Positions 44,005 to 54,767 of a stretch of DNA of 64,000 nt are shown in pieces. The DNA comes from Viola odorata. Taxonomy: Eukaryota; Streptophyta; Magnoliopsida; Malpighiales; Violaceae. The translations under genes and the position numbers were made by a program. The stretch covers positions 39,317,656 to 39,381,655 of the forward strand of contig OY829539.1 of NCBI GenBank assembly GCA_963691705.1, read 5' to 3'. The notes beneath the pieces were generated by a model. That model was not told the DNA's origin. It made no database searches and saw only the letters and a list, made by a program, of their open reading frames with translations. The number at the start of each line of letters is the position of its first letter. Position 1 is the stretch's first letter.

Positions 44005-44372
44005 TGATACGATCCTGGCTCCTTAGGATGCGTAGCACCAATTTTGATCTTTGTTCAAAGACGGATTTCCTGCGGAAATAAATAACTCGACAAGTACGAG
44101 CTTAGACCACTTAGCTAACCTGTGCTAAGAGCCCTAATCGATTTCAAGTCAAGGGTCTTGAATCTGATTCTTAGGACTAGACTCAACAATGTGAGAATCA
44201 CACTAAGATAAACGACACAATAATGCAATTCCAAGATTTACTTGTATACGACTCAAGTATTGCGGACTCAAGAAGAACAAGGTTCAACCGACTTGAACAA
44301 GGGGTGGAGATTGAAGAGAATATCTCAATTTATCAAATAACAGCCAAGTTTCTAAGGAGGCCAAGCGGCTCC

Positions 44373-44380
44373 TTATATAG
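44373..44380 (-). promoter_or_regulatory. TATA box of chromovirus-like element 5' LTR
   Basis: Minus-strand CTATATAAGG, about 560 nt from the LTR start and downstream of the AAACGG array. Confidence 0.65.
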
Positions 44381-44639
44381 GTTACAAGCAAACCCTAATC
44401 CCATAATAGGAATAATAAATAAAGTAAAATACTTAACTAATTAATTAAAGTGTCTAATTAATTAACTAAGCTAAAATAAATAGAAAGTCGCAGCCTTGCT
44501 TAAAACAGTCAACGCGCGTCAACTCCAGGCTAGGCGAAATGGACAGGAGCCGTTATCAACAAAAGGGCCAGGCGGGAACACGGAACGGGTACAGCAATCG
44601 GCATGCGCGACAGATGCTTGAATCGGCAACGGCTAAGTG

Positions 44640-44731
44640 AAACGGACAAGTGCCGTTTTGAGTGAAACGGACAGATGTCGTTTGGATGAAACGGTCAAGT
44701 GCCGTTTGCGTGAAACGGTTCCATGCCGTTT
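44640..44731. repeat. AAACGG...CCGTTT hairpin array (5' LTR copy)
   Basis: AAACGG at 44640, 44665, 44689 and 44713, each followed 7-8 nt later by CCGTTT or CGTTT. A related single unit lies at 44535-44554. Confidence 0.95.
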
Positions 44732-44970
44732 CTAGCAGACTCAACATCGGTCAAGGTGAAGGTGAGAAGATTCACCACTCTTGTCGTCTTCTCTCTAAGT
44801 GCAGCTTTCTCACTTGTCATCTCAGACTCCAGCTCCCTGTGAATGAGAGATGACAATCGGTCTTGAAGCTTTTGAGCTCTGGCTCGAGTCATTGGACCAG
44901 CTGGCGGTAAAGGCACCTGGATGCGTGGATTCGCATCAGTCGTCTACCCCAAGATACCCATTATGGCAAA

Positions 44971-44975
44971 TCCAC
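44971..44975 (+). repeat. Target-site duplication TCCAC (left)
   Basis: Matches 46532-46536 on the other side of the solo LTR. Confidence 0.9.
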
Positions 44976-46531
44976 TGATCGTCACTCAAATGTAATAATA
45001 TTTCCTGATGCCTAATTGCACAGTTAAAAATGTGTAAAGGGCAAGACAGGGTCGAACCATGGAGATTGAGGGATAAAAACTCACTTTAAATGTATGACAG
45101 TAGTGAATGCAAATAAATAAAACGGTAACTGAAGGGGGGTTTTGTCGATTGATCTAGTCAATCTATCACAGAATCGGTTGCTAACAAAACAATTAACTAA
45201 AACCATATATCGAGGGCATGAAAAGTAAAGAATAATTGAGGGCAAGATAATAAAGGAAGACAAGATTGTAGATAAAGGTATTAAATCAGGTGAGACAAGT
45301 TCTTAGCAAGGGGCGTTCGCAGGTTGCATGCAGAACTAGTTAATCATTCGCTCAAAGATATTCCATCCTCATGCCATATACATGCTATAGGGACCACGTT
45401 TCCACGTAAACCCCCTACTTACCTTCTTAAGAGAAGCTACCCCCCGTTTCCACATATGAGGTAGCCTTGACGTTTCGCCGTCCCTCCAGGCACGACTGCG
45501 GGGAGGCAATACTCAAAACACCCATAAAGTGAAGGTAAGACACATCTAGGGTGTTATATCTCTCAGCTTGTCAGACTCGCGGTAACGCCCTAGTCGACTA
45601 TTTTCCCTAGACGAAAGACGCTATCGCGATGACTCCACTAGGCGTCTACTACTCCTAACAACCTCACGTTGACATTATCGCTGTTAAGATGGCAACAATC
45701 ATAAAGAAATACTAGCAGTTGATCAGGCCCCTAACATTTCTAAATCAGAATGGCAAGAAAATGGCAAACAATCAAATATGACAGTGAGAATATACTAAGC
45801 ACATTTAGGCCTCTTAACTAATCCTTGCAACCCTTGAAACACCCTTTACTAAGAAGATGAAAGTTTAGCTACTCATAATCAAACGTAAACAGTAGATAAA
45901 ATAACAAAATAGCATAAATTAAAGAGATAAGAAAAGGAAATGTATTCGAATAAACCGGTGAGGAAATCAATACTTTTCTCCTCTTACAAGCTGAAGGCGC
46001 TGCTAATAATAGGAGAGAATAAATCCCTAAAATTAAGGTAAAAGGTGAAAGTGTGTAATGTCAGTCGTGCTTACAAAAACCCTACAACTTAGCTTAAATA
46101 TCCTAACAACCCGCTAGGGGATAAAAATAGCCAAGGGAAGAGAGTGACAACACATGGCAGGGCGCGCTCCTTAGGGAGGAATATACTGGGATCTTCTAGA
46201 AGCGCCTGATTCCTTCTAGAAACGCAAGGAATCCCGTACGAATCTTTGGGGATTCTCCTCTTTGGCTTTTGGTTAAGATCTGATGCAGACGTGTCATGGG
46301 CACTAGACTGCTCACTGGTCTGGTTAGCATCGAGGGTACGATGACACATCGATCTTCTAGGCCTTGATCCTTAGAGCTCCCAAGAAATTCATCCAAACCG
46401 CATGTTTTCGTTCATTTCTTCCTTTTGGCACTGATCTGCAATAAAGATGGAAAAAGAGGCAATTTAGCAGTATCATACCTAAGAAAAGGTCAAAAATAAG
46501 GAGAAAGATATGCTCAAGACACGCACTATCA
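44976..46531 (-). repeat. Athila-type solo LTR (1556 bp)
   Basis: TGATCGTCAC...GCACTATCA with perfect 5-bp TSDs and gag sequence continuing on both sides. No PBS, PPT or internal sequence is present, so it arose by LTR-LTR recombination after insertion. On the minus strand it begins TGATAGTGCGTGTCTTGAGC. Confidence 0.9.
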
Positions 46532-47646
46532 TCCACCTCCACTGAACGATCAAACCATTGATGACCTCATTGCTGCTCTTGAGGCACCTAGTAATTGCAT
46601 TGTCTGGCCCGCTGTCCCTCACGACTGGACACTCAAGTCCTCCATTATACATCATCTCCCTTCTTTCCATGGACTACCTAAAGAGAATCCTCATTGCCAT
46701 CTGCAGGACCTTCACTCAGTCTGCGAGGCCATGAAGCCCACTAATGTCTATATCGACAAGGCCAAGTTGCTAGCTTTTATGTGGTCTTTGAAAGTCGCTG
46801 CCAATGATTAGTTCTATGACCTTCCTCCTAGATCTATTGCTTCTTGGGCCGAGATGTCCAAAGCTTTCACCAATAAGTACTATCCAGCGTCTACGGCAAG
46901 TGTCACCCACAAGCAGCTAGTCTCCATTGTCCAAAAAGATGACGAGTCTAGGGCAATACCATGAGCGCTTCAAAAAGATGCAGGCCTTGTGTCCCTCGCA
47001 CAACCTGACCGATCATGCCCTCATCCAGTATTTCTATGAAGGTCTAAAGTAAACAGACAAGGCCTTGTTGAATGTCGCAACTGGTGGTTCCCTTTGTGCT
47101 CGTACCCCAGCTGTCGCCAAAGCTATCATTGAGCTTATGGCCAAGACCATCAGTGCATCCGACAAAGTGACAAATCACACTCAAGATATCCGCATTGCTG
47201 CTTTGGAAAACTAGTTAACAACCATCACGGGCATACTGCAAAATATGGCTGCAGGACAACCTGTCCAGGGCAAGGCTTGCCAGATTTACAATTTTGTGGA
47301 TCATGCGATAGACGCATGTCCCTATATTCCTGATGAGATTCAAGTCAATGTTATGGGTAACTACAACCAAGCTCCTTACGGCCAGAACTACAATCAAGGC
47401 TGGAAGCATCCCAATTTCAGTTGGTCATATAATCCGCAATCGTTTGGGCCTAGACAGCCACCACAGCATAATCAGTATGCGAACCAAACTCTGCCACCTC
47501 CCAACTTGCAGCACTTCGTGCCAAGGCCTACATATCACCACAACCAGCAGTACCAATATCAGCCCCCTCAAGGTCAGACTTTCATCGCTCCACCGATTGA
47601 TAAAGCAGCTAATGATAGGAAAATCATCGCGGATTTGCAAAAGTAA
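46532..47646 (+). pseudogene. Gag of unit C, main part
   Basis: Continues the gag from 37282 and 44975. Capsid block FYDLPPRSIASWAEMSKAF is preceded by a TAG replacing the conserved Trp codon near 46809, and a frameshift lies near 46945. In the nucleocapsid (47245-47646) the second knuckle Cys is Tyr (CQIYNFVDHAIDAC), so zinc binding is doubtful. Ends in a Gln/Pro/Tyr-rich tail. Confidence 0.85.
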
Positions 47647-48971
47647 ATGAGTATCATGGCTGCCGAGATGAAAGAATTGAAGAACCAAGGAAGACTTCCT
47701 GGGAATACAGAGGCCAACCCGAAGTACAATGTATGTGCCATGACACTCCTCAGTGGCACTCAACTGCCCTCGCGTGTACATCCGCATCTAGGACTACACG
47801 CTGAAATACCTAGGCATGCATATCTAGGCCTCGATGTTGAACAAACCACCGAGCTTGAGCTCGAGCCCAAGCCAAAAAAGAGCAAGACAAAGAAGCTACT
47901 AGAGTTTACACAAGAGTACATCCATAAGATCCTTGAGCCATCTTGCCCTCAATGACTAGTCAAGTCTAAAAAGGATAATGAGGACCGTGAGATCTTTGAA
48001 ATGTTTAACAAAGCGCAAGTTAACATCCCCTTGCTCCAGGCTATTAAAAATATTCCTCGTTATGCTAAATTTTTAAAAAGTTGGTGTGTTAACAAATGTA
48101 CTATAACAGGTGTGAAAGAAATCAGTGTAGGTGCTAATGTCTCGGCTGTCATTAAGAGAAAGCTACCACCCAAATGCAAGGACAAAGGGATGTTCACCAT
48201 CCCATGCAAAATCGGTACTACTGACATTGGTAGAGCTATGTGTGATTTCGTTACCGGTATCAACGTCATGCCCTTGACGTTATACAAAAGTCTAGGCCGA
48301 GGCCTACTCAAGTCAACTGGGGTCACGATCCATCTAGCTGACCGATTTGTCATCCACCCCGAGGGTGTTATTGAGGATGTTCTGGTGCAGGTTGGAGATT
48401 TCATATACCCAGCTGAGTTCTATGTGCTTGACATAGAGGATGCTCAATCAGTCAAGGCCTGGGCGGACCATTCCTTAGGACCGTAAGAGCCAAGATCGAC
48501 GTCCACGACGCCTCTATTACTCTTAAGTTCGACGGCGAGACCATCAAGTTCAATATGCTTGACGATATGAGACACCCCACCGAGTTTTCTAGCGTAAAAT
48601 TTATTGATATTGTTGACCCTGTTGTTACTAATGTTTTTAAACTTGCTACTAATGATTCTCTACAGCTTGCCCTAGACAGAAGTATTCCACCCGTCGCGCT
48701 GGACACCTTCGCCTTGACACTTGTGACTCCACCTGAGTTGCATGAAATCGTCGCTGCTTCGGAAGAGCATCCTATTATCCCTTCTCCTTCTGTTATTTCT
48801 CCTCTTCCAACTAATCTCCCTACTCTTAATTCGCAGCTTGCCCCCTCTCTTTTGCAGGACCCAAAGTCAGAGTTGAAGAGCTTGCCCTTGCACCTCAAGT
48901 ACGCCTACCTTGGCAAGCATGACACACTCCCAGTGATCACCTCTAACAATCTCGACCCTGAGATGGAGTGA
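47647..48971 (+). pseudogene. Protease region of unit C
   Basis: Starts SIMAAEMKELKNQGRLPGNTE and runs through a long acidic linker to MFTIPCKIGTT and the active-site block, here MCDFVTGINVMPL instead of DLGASI, so the catalytic D-x-G is lost. The frame breaks near 48484 and resumes with ARAKIDV-type sequence and a linker ending at a TGA at 48969. RT, RNase H and the integrase core do not follow. Confidence 0.75.
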
Positions 48972-48977
48972 GAACTG

Positions 48978-49487
48978 GTGTCTACACTCAAAGGATACCG
49001 CGAGACCCTTGGATGGACGGTCGTCGAGGTCAAGACACTCGCACCAGCCCTAGGCGCTCCTCAGCTAGCTCCAGTAGCTTTCGTACCCACTCCTGCTGTC
49101 CCCAAAGCCATGGAACCAACCCCCACCCCAACTGCTACGGACACCGCCTTGACCAGCAAGGACAAGACGACCAATGCCAATCCAGCTTCACAGCCTGCCC
49201 GTGACACGATCAAGGGCAAGATGTCTCGTCACGATAAGTTGCTCTCTCCTAAGACCTTGGCTACTGGACAGAAAGTTTTACTCTACAATTCTCGGCTTAA
49301 GCTCTTTTCCAGAAAATTGAAGCATAGGTGGGCAGACCCTTACCTTGTCACAAAGATTTATGATCATAGGGTGGTTTCAATTCAAAGTATGGACACGAGC
49401 CTCATTTTCAAAGTGCAAGACCACAGATTGGAGTTGTTCCACGAAGGTTTCCACCCCCTTATGGCGAAGCTACTAGACCCAAAGTAA
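48978..49487 (+). CDS. Fusion ORF: Pro/Thr/Ala linker joined to integrase C-terminal domain
   Basis: An open frame of 169 codons. It begins with the RT-proximal block GYRETLGWTVVEVKTLAP-like sequence, then a Pro/Thr/Ala-rich low-complexity linker (PTPTPTATDTALTSKD), then a clean integrase C-terminal domain (RHDKLLSPKTLATGQKVLLY, WADPYLVTKIYDH, HRLELFHEGFHP). RT, RNase H and the DDE core are absent. It is either a deletion product that stayed open by chance or a retained reduced protein. No ATG near the true upstream limit; the frame begins after the TGA at 48969. Confidence 0.55.
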   Translation: MSTLKGYRETLGWTVVEVKTLAPALGAPQLAPVAFVPTPAVPKAMEPTPTPTATDTALTSKDKTTNANPASQPARDTIKGKMSRHDKLLSPKTLATGQKVLLYNSRLKLFSRKLKHRWADPYLVTKIYDHRVVSIQSMDTSLIFKVQDHRLELFHEGFHPLMAKLLDPK

Positions 49488-49489
49488 TT

Positions 49490-51120
49490 TGAGTAGCCAA
49501 CGTCTAGGCCTTGACGTTAACTCAGGCGCTTCGTGGGAGCAAACCCACATTTCTTTCCTTTTCCGGGTGAACACTTTCGTTTTACTTTTCAGTTTTTATG
49601 TTTCTTCTCGTTTGCCCTTGTGTGAGTCCCTTCTTCGCATTGAGGACAACGCGCTGCTTAAGTGTGGGGAGGGATTTATTTGTTTTTATCTATTTGCTTG
49701 TTTATTTTTTTATTTCTTAACTGAATGTTTAATTTTTTGCTTGTTGCATGACTGCATGTTTTGTGAAAACATTTCCAAAATTTTTGGATTTTTTAAGGAT
49801 TTTGTTAGAAATTCGCACTGCCCAATTTTAAAACCCCCATGTATGGACACAATGTTGATCTGTTGAACATAGAATAAATTGTATGGCATCATTTCTAGAC
49901 CTAGCCATTCACACTTAGCCTGTTAGACCTTATATCTGCATCTAGGCATAAACACCAGCAATCAAAATTAGCACCTTGTGAGCACTTTGAGCCTCCAAGC
50001 CATAATTTTTCATGTGTGATTTGAATAATTAGCTAGGCACTGGCTGGACTTGCATGATATCCCTAGGTATAAGCACCATTAGACATGGGAAAGCTGCAAA
50101 ATGATGAAAGTCTTTGCATCATTGTCTTTTTCTTCTTTTCTTTCTCTTCTCTCTTTTTCTTCCATCTTGCCCTAGACACTTACCTACCCCTCTCTTTTCC
50201 CTTTTCCTGACCACTTGAGTTTATTTTTCTTGATCTTTTTCCTTGGTAGGTAAGCAGCAGTTGTTGAGGGTAGCGTCGACGGCTAAACACGCAAAAAGAT
50301 GTGCAGAAAAGCACAAGTGTGGGGAAGCAGAAGAAGCTAAAGCTCAGGTGCAGAAAGCAGAGCTAGGGAAAATCAACAGAAACATCATCTTGCTCTAGCA
50401 GTATCATAAAGGAAAGAGTCCCCCTCAAAAGCCTAAGTGTGGGGAAGCCGAGAAGTAAAACACTGGTGCTGGAAGCAGAGCTAGGGCAAGCTACAAAAGA
50501 GAATTCAAAAGGTCTCCTGCCCTAGTTGAATCAAAACTAGAAAGGTTTGTAGCCCTTCTTAAAAAAAATTAGAAAAAAAGAACAAAACAAAAATAAAAGA
50601 AGGGGGTAAAACACGAATAAAAAGAATTTGCTGCTAGCTCGCGCCAAGAGAATAACTCCTTGCCAAAGAAGATAAGATCCTTCATCTAGCCCTCATCTAC
50701 CTCATCCTACCCTCGATGAGTGTTGTCTTACCAACCTCATCTTTTTCCTAGCCAAGGAATCCATCCAGGTTTGAGCTGGTTGTTTCTCTTCTTTCTTTTT
50801 CTGTTCTCTCTCATCATTCCTTCTCTTTTCTATTCCATTCTCTTCTCTTACATTTTCTTCTTTCTCTTTTACTGATGCAAAATTCTTTTTGATTGTTTGA
50901 TTGCCCATGCATGTGTACTGCATACTCGGATTGATATGCAAGTTTGGTTTTGTGCTACACTAATTGGATTTATTTTTGAGCGATTAAACACTTAGCCTTG
51001 TTTGCGAGCGTGAGCGTAAACACTTATCTGGTGAGGATTGCTGGTAAATGGGCCTGATGTAGGAAAGTCTCATCTTTAGGGTCGTTATCCTTCTGATTTG
51101 ATGCAGGTGCTCATCTAGGC
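49490..51120 (+). other. 3' non-coding region of unit C
   Basis: Starts with a GGDNARF-like block and a GAGGACAACGC...TTAAGTGTGGGGAGGG stretch typical of Athila 3' regions. AAGTGTGGGGAAGC occurs twice 120 bp apart (50315, 50435) in two degenerate copies of a Lys/Glu/Ala-type unit. No env-like domain seen. Confidence 0.55.
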
Positions 51121-52202
51121 AGGGTGTGTCTTGACGAAGTCTAGTTTGATGTCTAGTTTGTTCTTGTGCTTTGATTGGTTATGTATCTTCTGTCTTAGGG
51201 CGGTTTTCAAGGAGTCGTCCAATGCCTAAGCCTTGCTGCCACACGTGCGCGTTCTCTCTCCAATGACGCACTAGAGAAAATCCGCGTGGGATTCCATGAA
51301 GATTCCCTGTCGCCATCTAGGGAATATTCCCCCCCAAAAGACACGCTCCCTCTGTGTTTCTGTCCTCCCTCTTAGCTGGACTTTGTCCTTTTGTGGGTAG
51401 TTAGGTTATTTAAACCCTTAGCTATTAGAGTTTTGGACAACTTTTACATCACATTTTCTTAGTTTTATATTTCTTTTAGGGTTGTTAGCCGCCAGCCTCC
51501 TCTCCTGAGGATTTTTTCTTCCCCCATTTTCTCCATAACGTTGTCAGCACTTTTGATCCGGAGTTTTACACTCCGGCTAGTATTTATTAAATATTTTCAT
51601 TTTGTTTATTTCCTATCTCTTGTGTATGCTATTTATTATATCTGTTATTTATTTACTGTTTAGGGTGTGTCTTGACGAAGTCTAGTTTGATGTATGGTTT
51701 GTTCTTGTGCTTTGATTGGTTATGTATCTTCTGTCTTAGGGCAGTTTTCAAGGAGTCGTCCAATGCCTAAGCCTTGCTGCCACACGTGCGCGTTCTCTCT
51801 CCAATGACACACTAGAGAAAATCCGTGTGGGATTCCATGAAGATTCCCTGTCGCCATCTAGGGAATATTCCCCCCTAAAAGACACGCTCCATCTGTGTTT
51901 TTGTCCTCCCTCTTAGCTGGACTTTGTCCTTTTGTGGGTAGTTAGGTTATTTAAACCCTTAGCTCTTAGAGTTTTGGACAACTTTTACATCACATTTTCT
52001 TAGTTTTATATTTCTTTTAGGGTTGTTAGCCACCAGCCTCCTCTCCTGAGGATTTTTTCTTCCCCTATTTTCTCCATAACGTTGTCAGCACTTTTGATCC
52101 GGAGTTTTACACTCCGGCTAGTATTTATTAAATATTTTCATTTTGTTTATTTCCTATCTCTTGTGTATGCTATTTATTAGATCTGTTATTTATTTACTGT
52201 TT
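51121..52202. repeat. 541-bp tandem duplication across the internal/LTR junction
   Basis: Units 51121-51661 and 51662-52202 both run from AGGGTGTGTCTTGACGAAG to ATTTACTGTTTA. They are nearly identical and contain about 88 bp of internal sequence plus about 453 bp of LTR. The 5' LTR at 28195 has no such duplication. Confidence 0.95.
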
Positions 52203-53000
52203 ACCATGAGCGGCTAAGCTCATTCGCTTAACAAGGGTATTTTGAGGGTTGCAAAGGGGTAGTCAAGAGGTAAAATCGCGCTTTATATATTCTTATTGCT
52301 ATATTTATTTGCTTGTCATTTTATTGTTAGACCTATTATTGGCAGCCTGATCACCTACTGGTTTACCTTCTTAGATTACTGTTGTTTCTTAGGTAATAAC
52401 TAATGTGAGGCCTTAGAATAGAGCAGACACTAGACGGATTGTCCTTAGCTTGGTCCGTTCTGTCTAGGGCAAGTAGCCGATTAGGGTAGTGGCTCGAGTG
52501 TGACAAGCTGAGGGTCTCGCCCCTAGACGTGTCTTTCCTCTTCTTAATAGGCCTTTGAGTATTGCCTCCCCGCCTCGTGCCTGGGAGGACGGCGAAGTGT
52601 CATGGTTACCTCATATGTGAAAACGGGGGGTAACTTCTCTTGCGAAGGAAAGTAGGGGGCCTAAACGTACCTGGCCCCTATAGCACGTCTATGGCATATG
52701 AATAGAATATTTGTGCGCTGATGAATGACTAGGCCTCGACGTAACCTAAGAAACCCTTTGCTGAGATTTTCTCTCATTTTACTTTATCTCTTTTACTGCT
52801 TTACTAGTTTACCTTTGTTATATTTCTGCCTTTATTATTATTCCTACTTTTATTAATTGTTAAGTTTCCAATTACCTCTCTTGGTCAACTCGTTTGACTA
52901 ACTAACCCTTCAATCCCTATGGTTCGACCCTGTTACCGCTATTCGTAAATTAATTGTGCATCTAGGGATTAGGATTTATTATTTTTTACGCCGCTCGTCA
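51209..53000 (+). repeat. 3' LTR of the Athila compound, 5'-truncated, with duplication
   Basis: LTR sequence begins at AAGGAGTCGTCCAATGCC, so about the first 230 bp of the LTR and the PPT are missing. Ends ...CGCTCGTCA at 53000. Nearly identical in layout to 28195-29689. Confidence 0.8.
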
Positions 53001-54099
53001 TTTTCCCACCACTAATGCCAACTAGTTAACACCCAAAATATTTTCAATGACATGACTATTCTACAAAATTAAGAGGAATTAAGTTCATCAATATCATCAA
53101 ATTAAGGAATATACATTTTTTTTCTTAAATTGGCCACGAAATACACTTATTTTCTTACTTCTTTTAAAAAATAACTTTCTTATTTTGTTCCCATGCCATT
53201 GAAAAAAATGTTTGTCTTCAATGTATTAGGAAATACATTAGATTAATATTGTAGACTTTAGGCTTATTTTCATTATACTCCTTGTGTTACTGTTTAATTA
53301 AAGTTTTATCCTAACATGATACTTGAAGAAATTGAGAGAAATTGAACTGAAATGGAGCTAGACCCTAACTATATTCGTTATTTGTGCACATGCAAGAAAA
53401 ATAAAGATCAATAATAATAATAAATTATTCATCAAAAAATAAAACAAAAATAAAACTACAAAACGGATGCTTTTAAATACGCACGGACACGAGTCGTACA
53501 TCTTTATAATGTAAACATGATCATACAATAAAATTAAGAGTAATATACATAAATATTGTATTTTGTTATTAAGTAGATAAAATTTTTTTTTTTTTTTATT
53601 GAGATCTGTGAATCAAAATCTCACAGCAAAAAGATCAAAGAAATATAAAAACTATAAATAAAAGTGGTGAAACTTTGAATGAAATGAGACATTTTGGAAA
53701 AACCGTGCGAACTTTGACTTAAAACAAACACTATCATTCCATTAAAAGAGAATTATAAGTTTATTTCTCAACATATTTCAAGTGGTTTACCATAATTTCA
53801 TACTTATAAATTTAAGGGGTAAATGATTTTGAAAATATTCTTAATGTTAATTGGAAATGTAAAAAAACAATCTATAGTTTTAAAAAATTCAACTTTTAAT
53901 CCTTATAAATTTTAAACTTGTGATATCAATTCTATAAATTCTCAAAAGTTGCAGCTTTAATATCTTTTTCGATTCAAAATTTTAAAAGGATGGTAAACAA
54001 TTGTAAAAATAAATAAATAAAGATTTTAAGGGGAGTGCAATAAATGAGTTATGTTCCACGGAACTAAATATCGGAGAAAGTAATAAGGAAAATATTGAT
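53001..54099. other. AT-rich intergenic sequence
   Basis: No gene or complete repeat recognised; T-run near 53582-53598. Confidence 0.5.
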
Positions 54100-54747
54100 G
54101 TGAGAAACATGTGGTTGCTTTGCCTTGAAAAAAAAATAAAAAGAGCTAAAGCAGGTACAAAAGAGGATCCAAAGCCATCATTGAAGATTTAATGATCCCA
54201 AGAAGAAATCTTTTCAGTGAACCATGAAGAAGTTATGTTGCTTTTCCTAGTTGCATTTTGCCATGTTTAGGTGTTGCTTACTATTTCCTTCCTCTATTTC
54301 TAGGAACTTTTTCTTTTAATTACTCTTTTTCCCCTTTATGATTTTCCAGTTTCTTGCTTTCCACACATTACCCTTCCCAACTTTTGCAAGTCCTCTTGAT
54401 CATTTGAATACCTACGGATGTGTATCTTTCACTCGAATTGATATTGCAAGTGTAATATATGTTATGTATGTTGCATTGATTTGAGTATAAACACTTAGCT
54501 AGTATTAGAGTGAAAAGTGCAAACACATATTTGGTGAGGATTGCTTATGATTGCTTGTTACGGGAAGTCTTATTCTTGATATCGTTATCTCTTGGCCAAG
54601 ATGCAAATGTTCATCTAGGCTTATACTAGGTTTGTTTGTATGATTAAATGTGAATGATAGTTTCTCCCTTGCATAATTATCTTAGCATACTTTTGATCAG
54701 GAACTTGTTTTGTTTTTAATATGGTGCAATGCTTGAGGGCAAGCATT

Positions 54748-54767
54748 GGGGTAGTGTAGGGGGACTT
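54748..54767 (+). promoter_or_regulatory. Polypurine tract
   Basis: GGGGTAGTGTAGGGGGACTT, nearly identical to the Athila-B tract. Confidence 0.8.

Larger units (their letters stand above)
37283..44938 (-). mobile_element. Complete chromovirus-like Ty3/gypsy element (7656 bp)
   Basis: Two 934-bp LTRs, PBS, PPT and matching TSDs define both ends. Order on the minus strand is gag, protease, RT, RNase H, integrase, a tail that runs into the 3' LTR. I counted about 12 differences between the LTRs (about 1.3%), mostly transitions, so this is one of the youngest insertions here. The coding region has frameshifts near 41399, 40720 and 38400 and stops at 41684 and 39922. No chromodomain is seen; the tail (SRANPSEGGGNDANP, GPMTRARAQKLQ) suggests a chromovirus clade without a standard chromodomain, perhaps CRM-like, but this is tentative. 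Confidence 0.9.
44005..44938 (-). repeat. 5' LTR of chromovirus-like element
   Basis: 934 bp, TGATACGATCC...GCATCA on the plus strand, followed by TSD GTCGT (44939-44943). Confidence 0.95.
28195..53000 (+). mobile_element. Compound of two plus-strand Athila-like units, D and C
   Basis: Order: LTR (28195-29689), PBS, gag, protease, RT, RNase H, integrase (unit D); LTR (35469-37010), PBS, gag, protease, integrase end, 3' region (unit C); truncated LTR (51209-53000). The outer two LTRs resemble each other more than either resembles the middle one. No PPT precedes the middle LTR. One reading is that C inserted into the 3' region of D and its own 3' end was then lost; another is LTR-LTR recombination. 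C carries two later insertions (37283-44938 and 44976-46531). Confidence 0.65.
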
